This document shows positions 7,925 through 16,959 of a stretch of 32,680 nt of DNA, piece by piece. Every line of letters starts with the position of its first letter. The first letter of the stretch is position 1. Location: NCBI GenBank assembly GCA_947073765.1, contig CAMTMZ010000031.1, positions 1 through 32,680 on the forward strand, written 5' to 3'. The position numbers were made by a program, and so were the translations under genes. Origin of the DNA: an uncultured Bacillota bacterium. Lineage in GTDB: Bacteria; Bacillota; Clostridia; Oscillospirales; Oscillospiraceae. Under the pieces are notes generated by a model. The model saw only the letters and a list, made by a program, of their open reading frames with translations, did no database searches and had not been told where the DNA came from.

Positions 7925-8860
7925 ATGAAATTAGCCTTTGTATACGCCGGCCAGGGCAGCCAGCATGTAGGCATGGGAAAGGATTTTTATGAAGAATTTC
8001 CCTCGTTTTCCGAAATTTTCGACTGCGTTCCGGTGGATTTCAACCTAAAACAGCTGTGCTTTGAGGGGCCGGAGGAGCAATTGGCCCAGACCCGGTACAC
8101 TCAGCCCTGCATGGCGGCCTTCGCCGTGGGGGTGACCGACCTGTTGTACCGGGAGGGCGTCCGCCCTCAGGCGGCGGCGGGACTGTCCCTGGGGGAGTAC
8201 TCCGCCCTCTACGCAGCCGGGGTGTTTAGCCGGGGGACGGTCATCTCCACAGTGGCCCTCCGGGGCCGAGTCATGGAGGAGGCCGCCCAGGGACTGGACT
8301 GCGGCATGACCGCCGTGCTGGGCCTGGACCGGGAGAGGCTCCGGGAGGCCTGTGAGGGGGCGGCGGAGCTGGGAACCGTTCAAATTTGCAACTATAACTG
8401 TCCCGGCCAGTTGGTCATCGGAGGAGAAAAAGCCGCCGTGGACCGGGCCGGGGAGCTGGCAAAGGAGCTGGGCGCCAGGCGGTGCATGTCTCTGAAGGTG
8501 AGCGGCCCCTTCCACACCCCGCTGATGAGGCCCGCTGGAGACGCTCTGGCGGCGCACTTCAAAACCATCGGCTTTGGCCCCATGGCCTTCCCGGTCTACT
8601 TCAACTGCAAGGGCGGGCCTATGGAGAGCGGAGACACCATCGCCGCCCTGCTGGAGAAACAGGTTCAGTCCCCCGTCCGCTGGGAAGATACCGTCCGCCG
8701 TATGGAGGCGGACGGCATCGACACTGTGGTGGAGATCGGGCCGGGGAAGGTGCTGTGCGGTTTCTTAAAAAAGACGGCTCCCGGCATTAGGAGCTACCAC
8801 ATTGACACAGCTGCGGACTTCCACAGCGTGGTGTCCGCCTTGAAAGGAGAAACGGCATGA
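7925..8860 (+). CDS. fabD: Malonyl-CoA:ACP transacylase
   Basis: A 311-residue acyltransferase that loads malonyl groups onto AcpP. The active-site serine is Ser88 in GLSLGEYSAL, and the partner His197 lies in SGPFHTPLM. The N-terminal signature YAGQGSQ with the oxyanion glutamine is present. Only two bases separate the ATG from the fabK stop, and the gene's end overlaps the fabG ATG. Length and domain order are standard. Confidence 0.95.
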   Translation: MKLAFVYAGQGSQHVGMGKDFYEEFPSFSEIFDCVPVDFNLKQLCFEGPEEQLAQTRYTQPCMAAFAVGVTDLLYREGVRPQAAAGLSLGEYSALYAAGVFSRGTVISTVALRGRVMEEAAQGLDCGMTAVLGLDRERLREACEGAAELGTVQICNYNCPGQLVIGGEKAAVDRAGELAKELGARRCMSLKVSGPFHTPLMRPAGDALAAHFKTIGFGPMAFPVYFNCKGGPMESGDTIAALLEKQVQSPVRWEDTVRRMEADGIDTVVEIGPGKVLCGFLKKTAPGIRSYHIDTAADFHSVVSALKGETA

Positions 8861-9600
8861 GCTCGAAGGGAAACGTGGCTCTGGTCACCGGCGGCAGCCG
8901 GGGGATCGGGCGGGCTGTCTGTCTGGAGCTGGCCCGGCGGGGGGCGGCGGTGGCCGTCAACTATGGGGGCAGCGCCGCGGCGGCGGCGGAGACGGTGCAG
9001 CTGTGTCGGGCCCTGGGGGTGGAGGCGGAGGCCTTTCAGGCCGACGTGGCCGACCCCGCCGCCTGCGAGGGACTGGTCACGGCAGTGAAGGAGCGTTTCG
9101 GCCGGCTGGACATTCTGGTGAACAACGCCGGCATCGCCCGGGACGGCCTGCTTATGACCGCCAAGGAGGAGGACTTTACCAAAACCCTGGACACCAACTT
9201 GAAAGGCGCCTACTTCTGTACCAAGGCGGCGGCCAAGGTGATGTTGCGCCAGAAATACGGGCGGATTATCTGCCTGTCTAGCATCGTTGGCCTGCGAGGC
9301 AACCCGGGCCAGACCGCCTACGCAGCCAGCAAGGCGGGGGTTATCGGCCTGGTGAAAGCGGCCGCCAAGGAGCTTGCCGGCCGGGACATCACGGTGAACG
9401 CGGTGGCCCCCGGATTTATTGAGAGCGACATGACCGCCGCCCTGCCCGACAAGACCAGGCAGGCCATGCTGACCACCATCCCCAAGGGCCGCCCCGGCTC
9501 CCCGGAGGAGGTAGCCCAGGCGGTGGCCTTCTTCGCCGCGCCGGAGTGTGCCTATATCACCGGACAGGTGCTGTGCGTGGACGGCGGCATAGCCGTTTGA
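8857..9600 (+). CDS. fabG: 3-oxoacyl-ACP reductase
   Basis: A 247-residue short-chain dehydrogenase that reduces 3-oxoacyl-ACP with NADPH. The dinucleotide motif TGGSRGIG is at residues 11-18, NNAG near 89-92, and the catalytic residues are Ser142, Tyr155 and Lys159 in the YAASK motif. The Arg15 that follows Ser14 is typical of NADP preference in FabG. It starts inside the fabD stop (ATGA) and is followed closely by fabF. Its position between fabD and fabF supports the fatty-acid role over other SDR functions. Confidence 0.95.
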   Translation: MSSKGNVALVTGGSRGIGRAVCLELARRGAAVAVNYGGSAAAAAETVQLCRALGVEAEAFQADVADPAACEGLVTAVKERFGRLDILVNNAGIARDGLLMTAKEEDFTKTLDTNLKGAYFCTKAAAKVMLRQKYGRIICLSSIVGLRGNPGQTAYAASKAGVIGLVKAAAKELAGRDITVNAVAPGFIESDMTAALPDKTRQAMLTTIPKGRPGSPEEVAQAVAFFAAPECAYITGQVLCVDGGIAV

Positions 9601-9613
9601 CGAGGTGAACGAG

Positions 9614-10855
9614 ATGGATAAGCGCAGAGTGGTAATTACCGGCATGGGCACGGTGAACCCGGTGGGGAACTCCGTGGCTGAGAGCTGGGCGGCGGTGAAG
9701 GCCGGGACCTGCGGGATTGGGCCCATTACCCGGTACGATACCTCCGATATGAAGGTGAAACTGGCCGGGGAGGTGAAGAGACTGGACATCGACGGCCTGC
9801 TGGGCCGGCGGGAGGCCAAGAAGCTGGACCGCTTCACCCAGCTGTCTCTGGCGGCTGCCGACGAGGCGGTGCGGGACGCGGGATTAGACCGGGAAACGGA
9901 AAACCCGGACCGCTGCGGGGTAATCTTCTCCAGCGGCATCGGCGGCTTTGAGACGGTGGGCCAGGCCCACAAACGGGGCGAGGAGCGGGGCTACGACACG
10001 GTCTCCCCCTTCATGATCCCCATGATAATCTCCAACATGGCAGCGGGCCACATGGCCATCCGCTATGGCTTTCGCGGGATGTGCTCCTGCGTCGTGACGG
10101 CCTGCGCCGGGGGAACCAACGCCGTGGGCGACGCTTTCCGCCATATCCGGGACGGCTACGCCGAGGTGATGCTGTGCGGCGGCGGCGAAGCGGCAATTAC
10201 TCCTCTGGCCATAGGAGGCTTTACCGCCATGAAGGCCCTGTGTGAGGGCGCCGACCCCCGGCGGGCCTCCATCCCCTTCGACGCAGAGCGCTCCGGCTTT
10301 GTCATGGGGGAGGGGGCGGGCGCCCTGCTGCTGGAGAGGCTGGACCACGCCCTGGCCCGGGGGGCCAGGATCTACGCCGAGGTAGCGGGCTATGGGGCCA
10401 ACTGCGACGCCCATCACATCACCGCCCCTGCCCCCGGCGGGGCGGGCGGGGCCGCCTGCATGGCCCTGGCCCTGGCTGACGGAGACGTAAAGCCGGAGGC
10501 GGTGGACTACATCAACGCCCACGGCACCTCCACTCCCTTGAATGACGCCAGCGAGACGGCGGCCATCCATACGGTGTTTGGTGCGCGGGCGGCGGAGCTG
10601 ATGGTCAGCTCCACCAAGTCTATGACCGGTCACCTGCTGGGGGCCGCGGGGGCAGTGGAGGCCATCTTCGCCGCGCTGGCCCTGAAGGAGGGATTTGTCC
10701 CCGCCACCATTGGCTATCAGGTTCCCGACCCGGCCTGCGACCTGGATATTGTGCCCAATGCGGGACGGAACGCGAATCTCCGAATTGCCCTGTCCAACTC
10801 TCTGGGGTTTGGGGGACACAATGCGGCCCTTGTGCTGAAAAAGTGGGAGGAGTGA
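9614..10855 (+). CDS. fabF: 3-oxoacyl-ACP synthase II (elongation)
   Basis: A 413-residue condensing enzyme for chain elongation. The catalytic Cys164 lies in VVTACAGG, His303 in NAHGTSTP and His340 in [10 protein letters not shown], all intact. I chose the ATG at 9614 because GAGGTG (9602-9607) sits seven bases upstream; a GTG at 9605 would add three residues but overlaps this ribosome binding site. It is separated from fabG by 13 bp. With only one FabF and one FabZ visible, the operon alone does not show how unsaturated fatty acids would be made. Confidence 0.95.
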   Translation: MDKRRVVITGMGTVNPVGNSVAESWAAVKAGTCGIGPITRYDTSDMKVKLAGEVKRLDIDGLLGRREAKKLDRFTQLSLAAADEAVRDAGLDRETENPDRCGVIFSSGIGGFETVGQAHKRGEERGYDTVSPFMIPMIISNMAAGHMAIRYGFRGMCSCVVTACAGGTNAVGDAFRHIRDGYAEVMLCGGGEAAITPLAIGGFTAMKALCEGADPRRASIPFDAERSGFVMGEGAGALLLERLDHALARGARIYAEVAGYGANCDAHHITAPAPGGAGGAACMALALADGDVKPEAVDYINAHGTSTPLNDASETAAIHTVFGARAAELMVSSTKSMTGHLLGAAGAVEAIFAALALKEGFVPATIGYQVPDPACDLDIVPNAGRNANLRIALSNSLGFGGHNAALVLKKWEE

Positions 10856-10859
10856 TCCC

Positions 10860-11327
10860 GTGGAACTGAATATTGATCAAATCGAGGCTATCCTGCCCCA
10901 CCGCTTCCCCTTCCTGCTGGTGGACAAGATCACCGAATGCACCCCCGGGGAGAGGGCAAGGGGTCTCAAATGCGTCACCGCCAATGAGCCTTTTTTTCAG
11001 GGCCACTTTCCCGGCTTCAAGGTGATGCCCGGGGTGTTGATTGTTGAGGCGCTGGCCCAGGTGGGTGCGGTGGCGATTCTCACCGAGGAGGGAGAAAAAG
11101 GGAAACTGGCCCTCTTCGGCGGCATCAAAAACGCCCGCTTCAAACGGCAGGTCCGCCCCGGCGACATATTGGAGCTGACCTGTGAGCTGACGGCCCGGAA
11201 GGGGCCGGTGGGTTTCGGCACTGCGGAGGCCCGGGTGGAGGGCAAGCTGGCCTGCAAGGCGGAGCTTACCTTTGCCCTCACCGCCCGGCCGGATTCTGCT
11301 TGCGAAAGGGCCGGCTTTCTGGTATAA
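10860..11327 (+). CDS. fabZ: 3-hydroxyacyl-ACP dehydratase
   Basis: A 155-residue hot-dog-fold dehydratase. The opening [18 protein letters not shown] and the active-site stretch [20 protein letters not shown] are textbook FabZ, with His49 and Glu63 as catalytic pair. Translation starts at a GTG at 10860 preceded by GGGAGGAG. The tail of about ten residues after residue 140 is a little longer than usual and its codons also encode the promoter of the next gene: the stop TAA is part of the -10 hexamer. Confidence 0.95.
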   Translation: MELNIDQIEAILPHRFPFLLVDKITECTPGERARGLKCVTANEPFFQGHFPGFKVMPGVLIVEALAQVGAVAILTEEGEKGKLALFGGIKNARFKRQVRPGDILELTCELTARKGPVGFGTAEARVEGKLACKAELTFALTARPDSACERAGFLV

Positions 11328-11328
11328 T
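11300..11328 (+). promoter_or_regulatory. Promoter of the MarR/FabT-like gene inside the end of fabZ
   Basis: TTGCGA (11300-11305) and a perfect TATAAT (11323-11328) are separated by 17 bp. The fabZ stop codon TAA at 11325-11327 is embedded in the -10 hexamer. This would let the regulator be made independently of the main operon promoter. Confidence 0.7.
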
Positions 11329-11331
11329 GAC

Positions 11332-11342
11332 CTCGATTCGAG
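11332..11342. promoter_or_regulatory. Short palindrome at the predicted start of the MarR transcript
   Basis: CTCGATTCGAG is a perfect 11-bp palindrome (5-bp arms around a central T) just after the -10 hexamer, where the transcript should start. It could be a binding site for the MarR-like protein, but it does not resemble the inverted repeat before acpP, so this is a weak guess. Confidence 0.3.
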
Positions 11343-11362
11343 AGAAAAGGGGGAGAAATAGG

Positions 11363-11803
11363 ATGCTGGAGGAGAGCTTTGACCGGATATACACCAAATT
11401 TAAGCTGCACTTTTATCAGACGGTCTTTTCCAAATTTGAAAACCGGGAGGCCAGCCTGACAGCAGTGGAGACTTTCTGCATGGAGATCATCCGGGCGCTG
11501 GACGAGCCTACCATCAATGAGTTTGCCTCCTTTGCCAACCTTTCCTCCCCCAACGCCGCCTATAAAGTAAGCAGCCTGGTCCGGAAGGGCTATGTGGAGA
11601 AGGTACAGTCCCCCAGCGACCGCCGGGAGTACCGCCTGCGGCCCACTCAGAAGTTTCACGACTACTACGATCTAAGCAGCGCCTACGTTCAGGAGGTCAT
11701 GGACCGGGTTCGGGAGCACTTTACCCCGGAGGAGGTGACCCAGATGGACCGGGTGCTGCAGATCGTCGGCCAGGAGCTGATGCCGGAGGTCACGCTGAAA
11801 TAG
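11363..11803 (+). CDS. MarR-family regulator, FabT-like
   Basis: A 146-residue winged-helix regulator. The helix-turn-helix lies around residues 53-80 (INEFASFANLSSPNAAYKVS stretch) and the wing carries DRREYRL, the MarR hallmark. The N-terminal and C-terminal helices form the dimer region. In streptococci and related Firmicutes the MarR protein FabT represses fab genes together with acyl-ACP; its placement directly after fabZ suggests the same job here, although in those bacteria fabT is usually near the beginning of the cluster. The ATG at 11363 follows GGGGGAG with good spacing; the frame is open further upstream into fabZ. An internal promoter precedes it. Confidence 0.85.
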   Translation: MLEESFDRIYTKFKLHFYQTVFSKFENREASLTAVETFCMEIIRALDEPTINEFASFANLSSPNAAYKVSSLVRKGYVEKVQSPSDRREYRLRPTQKFHDYYDLSSAYVQEVMDRVREHFTPEEVTQMDRVLQIVGQELMPEVTLK

Positions 11804-11865
11804 CCTGCCGTGGAAGTTCCGCAGACTCCGTTAGATCGGTAAATCAAAAATCAGATCCCAAGCAT

Positions 11866-11940
11866 AAGGAAATGATATATAGGAAAACCCGCCAACCCCT
11901 GATAGTGCAGGGAGTGGCGGGTTTCTTTGTTCATTTCCTT
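11866..11940. terminator. Bidirectional terminator between the fab operon and the helicase gene
   Basis: The inner stem AAACCCGCCA (from 11885) pairs with TGGCGGGTTT (to 11924), with further CCCT/AGGG pairing inside. An outer pair AAGGAAATGA (11866-11875) and TCATTTCCTT (11931-11940) extends it. T runs or A runs flank both sides, so it can end the fab operon on the plus strand and the helicase transcript on the minus strand. Confidence 0.8.
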
Positions 11941-11971
11941 ACAAAATGTCTCCCAAATGGCAGACATATTT

Positions 11972-14191
11972 TTATGATCTGAAAGAGGACCGGCGGCCTG
12001 TGCGGTAGCAGCCCTCGCACAGCCGGCCCTGGTGATGAAGGGGCAGAGCCTTGCCGCACCGGGCGCAGAAGCGGATATTATTGCGCAGTCGGTGGAGAAG
12101 AATCTCGTTAATTTCGTCAGCCACCCGCTCCCGTGTGTCGTAGAGCCTGTCCTCATCCACAGGGCATCCAAAGGCCTTGGAAAAAGAGAAGTAAAGGTCC
12201 AGCTTCCGGTAGTACAGCTCCAGCGCAGGCAGGGTGGGCTCCTCCTCGGGCAGACTGGGCTGTTCCAGCTTCTCCCGCCGCTGCCAGCGGCTCAGCAGAT
12301 GGAAGAAAAGCTCCCGCAGGGCGTCGTCCGTCTCGTCAAAGGGGATATTGGCGGCTCGGAGTTCCTGCTCCCGGGAGAGGACAAAGCCCAGCTCCCGCAG
12401 CTTCGCAATAATAGTGATATAGCGGGAGATATCCAGCTTGTGGTAGGGCTCTGCCGTGGGCATCTGGTTCCACTGGGTGAGCACCTCCAGCAGGTCAAAG
12501 TCTACCTGCAGCACCAGGTCGGAGAAGCCGGCCACAGCGTATTGCAGAGGAGGAACCACCGCCTCCAGTCCGGCCCGGATAACAGTAAGGTTTTGGGTGG
12601 CCCCCACATAACCTTTGCTGTACATTCCGAGTCGGCCGGCCCGGCCGGCGATCTGCTTGATCTCCTCCGGCTTCAGCTCCCGGCGCTCCACGCCGTCATA
12701 CTTCTCTGTGTCCATAAAAATGATCCGACGAATGGGCAGATTCAGGCCCATGCCGATGGCGTCGGTGGAGACGATATATTCCATTTCACCGGCCAAAAAG
12801 CCTTGCATCTGTTTGCGCCGTGTGGAGTAGGGGAGGGCACCGTAGATAATAGCCGGTTCCTTGCCGCTCTGGCGAAGATCCTCTGCCACACTGAGCACCC
12901 CAACCTTGGAAAAGGTGATGAGAGCGTCTCCCGGCTGGACCCGCTGGTAGTCGATGACGCGGGACATACAGACCAGGGGAGTGGTACGTTGGTGCTCCTC
13001 TATCTCCCAGCTGTCGCCGCAGCTGTCGATCAGCCGCAGAAGGAGGTTTTTGGCTTCAGGCGCGGCGCACAGATGGATTTCCGGAGCCAGAACACCCAGG
13101 ATGGCTCGGGTCCAGGCGTAGCCCCGCTGGCCGTCAGCGATCATCTGACACTCATCAATGACTGCCACATCGTAGCGCCGCTTCAGGTCCAGCTTTTCGG
13201 CGGTGGCAGACATGTGGGTGTCATCTTCCCGCAGGTCCTCCTCCTCGCCAGTGGAAAGGGAACAGGCCACCCCGGCGTCCAGCAGAGTCTCCTGGGCTTC
13301 CAGGGCCAGCAGACGCAGGGGAGCCAGGTAGATCCCGGTTTTCGCCTGGACCAGGCGCTGGAAGCCGGCGTAGGTCTTGCCGGTGTTAGTGCCTCCCAGG
13401 TGGAGGACAAAGCGGCGGCGCATCGCCCGAGCCTCCGGGTACTCGTCCTTTGGATTGAGGGCGATAAGCAGAGAGAGACTGGTGCGGATGGCCTGGGGGA
13501 CATACCAAACGGACCATACGGTGCCCAGGCCCTCCCGGAGCAGCTGGGTGCCGGGAAAGCCCTTAGTCTCCAACATTCCCATGAGGTCAGCTTCAGGCTG
13601 GGCGGCGGAGAATTCTTCCGCTACCTGCCCGGCGACGGAGTGAAGCACTTGGGGATAGCGGGCAAGGGCCTCCCGGGCAAGGGGATGATCGGCGCACTCA
13701 CTCAGCCAGGCGGCGGAGCGGAGGAAGTTGTTCAGGACTGGGGTGAGCTGTTTGCTGGCGCAGCTGTGCTCCAGGGAAAGAAACTCTTTCATCGAGTTTG
13801 TGGACTGGGAAGAACTGAACATCCGGCTTCTGGGCGTGGAGAGCAGACGGGCCAGAATAGCGCTGTGGTAGTGCCCAGCCAGCAGCCAGGGAGGAGAGTG
13901 GTCCCGGGGAGCGTCCTCCCAGGCTTGGGAAAGAAGGGCGCAGGTGTGGCGGACTCCTGCGGAGACGGCCCGGCGGACAGCTTGCGTCTGACTGGGATCA
14001 TTCTGGCGTGGGGAGAAGGAGGGATCCTGTTCCGCCCGGAGCACCTCCTCCTGCCTCCACATGCGGGTGGGGTGGCCGCCCCTCATCATGAAGTGGGGCT
14101 TGGGGAGCAGCTGCTTTGTCTGCTCATTGGTCCAGCCCCGCTTTTTTAGCACGGAGGCGGACCAGTATTTCCCACCGGTACGTCTGGACAT
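11972..14191 (-). CDS. SUV3-like superfamily 2 RNA helicase with C-terminal zinc finger
   Basis: A 739-residue helicase. Walker A is GGTNTGKT at residues 266-273, the Walker B box is DECQ at 346-349, and motif VI is QIAGRAGRLG at 513-522. This combination, with STDAIGMGLNLPIRRIIF before motif VI, matches the SUV3/mitochondrial degradosome helicase family rather than DEAD-box proteins. About 250 residues of N-terminal extension of unclear function precede the core. A four-Cys finger (Cys709, Cys712, Cys725, Cys728) ends the protein. The start follows the strong ribosome binding site AGGAGGGAGG. It has its own promoter and seems to be a single-gene unit. A role in RNA unwinding or turnover is inferred from the family. 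Confidence 0.85.
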   Translation of the reverse strand: MSRRTGGKYWSASVLKKRGWTNEQTKQLLPKPHFMMRGGHPTRMWRQEEVLRAEQDPSFSPRQNDPSQTQAVRRAVSAGVRHTCALLSQAWEDAPRDHSPPWLLAGHYHSAILARLLSTPRSRMFSSSQSTNSMKEFLSLEHSCASKQLTPVLNNFLRSAAWLSECADHPLAREALARYPQVLHSVAGQVAEEFSAAQPEADLMGMLETKGFPGTQLLREGLGTVWSVWYVPQAIRTSLSLLIALNPKDEYPEARAMRRRFVLHLGGTNTGKTYAGFQRLVQAKTGIYLAPLRLLALEAQETLLDAGVACSLSTGEEEDLREDDTHMSATAEKLDLKRRYDVAVIDECQMIADGQRGYAWTRAILGVLAPEIHLCAAPEAKNLLLRLIDSCGDSWEIEEHQRTTPLVCMSRVIDYQRVQPGDALITFSKVGVLSVAEDLRQSGKEPAIIYGALPYSTRRKQMQGFLAGEMEYIVSTDAIGMGLNLPIRRIIFMDTEKYDGVERRELKPEEIKQIAGRAGRLGMYSKGYVGATQNLTVIRAGLEAVVPPLQYAVAGFSDLVLQVDFDLLEVLTQWNQMPTAEPYHKLDISRYITIIAKLRELGFVLSREQELRAANIPFDETDDALRELFFHLLSRWQRREKLEQPSLPEEEPTLPALELYYRKLDLYFSFSKAFGCPVDEDRLYDTRERVADEINEILLHRLRNNIRFCARCGKALPLHHQGRLCEGCYRTGRRSSFRS

Positions 14192-14231
14192 GTGTGTTCC
14201 TCCCTCCTGGGCGTATTCTGTAATTTTCTAT

Positions 14232-14260
14232 AGTATAGCCCAAAATGGAAGAATATTCAA
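14232..14260 (-). promoter_or_regulatory. Promoter of the helicase gene
   Basis: On the minus strand TTGAAT (14260-14255) and TATACT (14237-14232) are separated by 17 bp, ending about 40 bp before the helicase ATG. The promoter sits in the 81-bp gap after the flagellin-like gene, so the helicase need not depend on that transcript. Confidence 0.65.
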
Positions 14261-14272
14261 CTGTATTTGGTC

Positions 14273-16924
14273 CTACCGCAACAGCCGCCCCACATCCCCG
14301 GTGCCCCGGCGGCTGTGGGTGCGCATGGCCTGAGAGGATTGGAGAAGGATAGATTTTCGCATATCCTCCATCAGGGAGGCAGCGTCGTCGGTGTCACGTA
14401 CCAGCCGGCCGGCAGTGCTGATGTATTGGCTGACGTTATGAAGGCCGTTGAAGCTGCGCTCCATCCGGTAGTACAGCGCGCTGTAGACCTTTTGAATGCG
14501 GGCAACCCAGCGGCGGTCCGCCTCCAGAATGTCATTGGCGGACTGGGCACGCTCTTGGGTAGCCACTGACAGCTTGTTCAGCCGCAGGGCCTCGGAAGAC
14601 AGGCGGAATTGAGGGAGAAGGACGGTTTCTCCGCCCATCTGGAGAGGAATACCTGGCCACTGGGGCTCTTCAGCTGGCTGAGTTGCTGCCGCGATGGCGG
14701 CAGTGAGGCTTCCCGCGGGCCGCATGGCTCGGTCGACATTCAGGAGGGTGCCCTCGCCCAGGTAGATCCCAGCCTGGCCCCCGCCGCTCTCAAATAGATT
14801 GTCTGTTCCGCTGGCCAGAACCAAAGTGACACGGTTCTGCCGGCCCAGGTCAAAGGCTCTGCCGGCGGCAACCCGGCATACTACGCCGTCTAGGGACAGG
14901 CGCATATTGCCGATCCCGTCGGCCAGAACGATCCTGCCGCTGAAGGGAATTTGGTTGGCGTCGGTCCCGGTGCCGCCAGAGACGGCGGTGACCTGAGCGG
15001 ACAAGATGCGCAGGGTGTGGGACTCCTCCTCATAGACCCAGTCCTGTCCCGGTTCGCCGCCGGTGATGGTAAAGGGATTGGGATACATGATGATGGGCTG
15101 AAAGCGCCCCGCCCGCCGGTCCCAACGCAAGTAGGCGTATCGGGTGCGGAGCTGACCCTTCCGGTCCCGGCCCCGGAAGGCCAGGGAGTGAGCGGGGTAA
15201 CCGTGAGTGGGGTCGCCCTTATACAGCCAAAGCCGGGCGGCGTCCGGGTGGGCTCCCCCGGTGAGAAGCATTCGGGCGTGCCGGCCGTCCGCGGCAATGG
15301 AAGTAATGCCGCTCCAGCCGGGCAGAAGGGTTTTCCACAGCAGGTCAGCGGACTCCAAAGCCTTTCCAGATGGGGCGCTCACACTGGCAGCCCGGGCGGC
15401 CAGAGAGACAGGGCCGTCTATCACGACAGGGACGGACAGCTCCCCCAGGGCCTTGCCTTCCCGGTCGGTTACAATTACTGCACCACCGGTGAGACGCAGT
15501 GTGTTGGAGGGGCTGCCCTCCAGCGCCAAGAGTTTCAGCAGTCCGCCTCCCCCTAGAGTGAGGGTGGTGTTCTCTCCCAACAGGAGGCGGCCTAGGGTGT
15601 TTTGGCCCAGAGTGAGCATCCGGGCCTCCGGACTGCTGACGGTAAGGACGGCTGCACGTACGTCCTGAAGCGTGACCTGCCCAGAGCCGGTGATTTGCAG
15701 GGCGGGAAGCTCCTGGCCCGTTCCCCGGAGAAGGAGATTTTCTGTGCCGGATATGGTAAAGACGCCGGTGGCCGGGTCAAAAGAGACGCCCGAGAGGTCC
15801 TGACCCGTTGCCTGGAGACCGCCCAGGGAGAGGGTGGACATCCGGGGAGCGGAAGAATCGGGCTGAAGAGGGGCGTTTGGACTAGTGGAGCTGTCTGCCG
15901 CAGACCCTGCCTGAGCGGTAGTCTCCGGGGTGATCTTCTCGGTGGTCTCCTGGGTGGAAAGGGCGGTGAGAAGAGCCAGCATGACCTCAAGATTCATCCC
16001 GCCGAAGTCGGCCATTAAGGTGAGGAGGGGAGAACCGGAGAGGAGGGAGGAGGGATTGTCTGACAGCAGCAGTGCCGACAGAAATTCCCGGAGTCCCGGG
16101 GCGGTGCCGCTGGTGAACTGGGCCTGAAAATCGGCCAGACTGGTGAACTCGCCCTGGGTCAGCAGCTCTACAGCCTTGTCCGGTGGAACTCCCTCCGCAA
16201 TTTTGTCCATCAGCCGAAGGAGACCCTCCAAGGCCTCCTGGGGACTGGCTGATTCGGAGGAGCCGGCAATGACCGCTCCAAGGTACAGCGCGGCCAGGTA
16301 GCCGGCAGCGGGATTTTGCTCCAGAGAGCTGTTTTGAATGGCTGCCAGCAGTTCCTCAACGCTGGACGTGCTGTCCAGCCCCAGGGCGCTGAGCAGCTGC
16401 TGGGCTGAAAAGGCGCCCTGGGCGATCCCCTGTGTCAGCCAGAGGGGTAAATCTTGAATGGCCTCCTGCCTGGCGGAGAACTGGCCCAGGAAGGCATTGA
16501 GCTCCAGATCTGCCCTCTCATCAAGACCGTCCTCCAAAAAGAGCGGAGTATCTCCGCTGAGAGCTCCCCGGAGCATGCGGTCGATCCCCTCCCGCAACTG
16601 TTCCAGCTCCGATTGAAGGGCGGCCCGGTCAAGTGTTCCGCTCCCAGAGGACTTCTGGGCCAGACGGGCGATGCGCTCCAGACTGTCCTGCACCTCGTCA
16701 AGCACCGCCTCGCCGGTCTGGAGGGTCCTGCGGCTGTCACGGGAGTGACTCTCTGCCTGGCCAAGCTTGGTCATCAGCTGCTGAAGGCTGTCTGAGGCAG
16801 CAGGGCCTGTAGACTTGCCCACATGATCGATTTGGCCGGCAGCGGATGTCCGCTCCGCCTTGACTGCCGCCTGAGGACGGACCGAGGAAAAATCTCGGTT
16901 TCTGCGGATGGTCAGCTCGCTCAT
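14273..16924 (-). CDS. Giant flagellin-like protein with large central insert
   Basis: An 883-residue protein whose two ends resemble flagellin. Residues about 45-130 (RTLQTGEAVLDEVQDSLERI, then a LARLAQKSS-like and SELEQLREGIDRM stretch) match the D1 helices after the flagellin N-terminus. Residues about 785-883 match the flagellin C-terminal helices, including RLVRDTDDAASLMEDMRKSI, SSQAM and a final GRLLR. The first 40 residues are basic and lack the usual INTN start. The roughly 650-residue insert has a helical part (130-325), a Ser/Thr/Pro linker, a beta-rich repeat region with many TLxLGG-like strands (365-500), and a second beta-rich part. The ATG at 16924 is chosen over 16933 because AGGAG lies nine bases before it. 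No signal peptide, consistent with export through a flagellar system. A sigma-28-like promoter precedes it. Confidence 0.75.
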   Translation of the reverse strand: MSELTIRRNRDFSSVRPQAAVKAERTSAAGQIDHVGKSTGPAASDSLQQLMTKLGQAESHSRDSRRTLQTGEAVLDEVQDSLERIARLAQKSSGSGTLDRAALQSELEQLREGIDRMLRGALSGDTPLFLEDGLDERADLELNAFLGQFSARQEAIQDLPLWLTQGIAQGAFSAQQLLSALGLDSTSSVEELLAAIQNSSLEQNPAAGYLAALYLGAVIAGSSESASPQEALEGLLRLMDKIAEGVPPDKAVELLTQGEFTSLADFQAQFTSGTAPGLREFLSALLLSDNPSSLLSGSPLLTLMADFGGMNLEVMLALLTALSTQETTEKITPETTAQAGSAADSSTSPNAPLQPDSSAPRMSTLSLGGLQATGQDLSGVSFDPATGVFTISGTENLLLRGTGQELPALQITGSGQVTLQDVRAAVLTVSSPEARMLTLGQNTLGRLLLGENTTLTLGGGGLLKLLALEGSPSNTLRLTGGAVIVTDREGKALGELSVPVVIDGPVSLAARAASVSAPSGKALESADLLWKTLLPGWSGITSIAADGRHARMLLTGGAHPDAARLWLYKGDPTHGYPAHSLAFRGRDRKGQLRTRYAYLRWDRRAGRFQPIIMYPNPFTITGGEPGQDWVYEEESHTLRILSAQVTAVSGGTGTDANQIPFSGRIVLADGIGNMRLSLDGVVCRVAAGRAFDLGRQNRVTLVLASGTDNLFESGGGQAGIYLGEGTLLNVDRAMRPAGSLTAAIAAATQPAEEPQWPGIPLQMGGETVLLPQFRLSSEALRLNKLSVATQERAQSANDILEADRRWVARIQKVYSALYYRMERSFNGLHNVSQYISTAGRLVRDTDDAASLMEDMRKSILLQSSQAMRTHSRRGTGDVGRLLR

Positions 16925-16959
16925 TTTCTGCATCTCCTCTCACTGTGCGTTTATTATAA

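Noticed and set aside
12032-14149. A 705-codon open frame on the plus strand opposite the helicase gene
   Set aside because: It is an antisense shadow: the helicase on the minus strand has all family motifs and a ribosome binding site, while this frame shows no recognisable domain.
15207-16018. Several open frames opposite the flagellin-like gene
   Set aside because: They overlap each other and the coding strand, with no start signals; typical GC-rich shadows.
16952-16957. TATAAT as a sigma-A -10 box for the flagellin-like gene
   Set aside because: No reasonable -35 hexamer at 16-18 bp; the adjacent sigma-28-like pair is a much better match.
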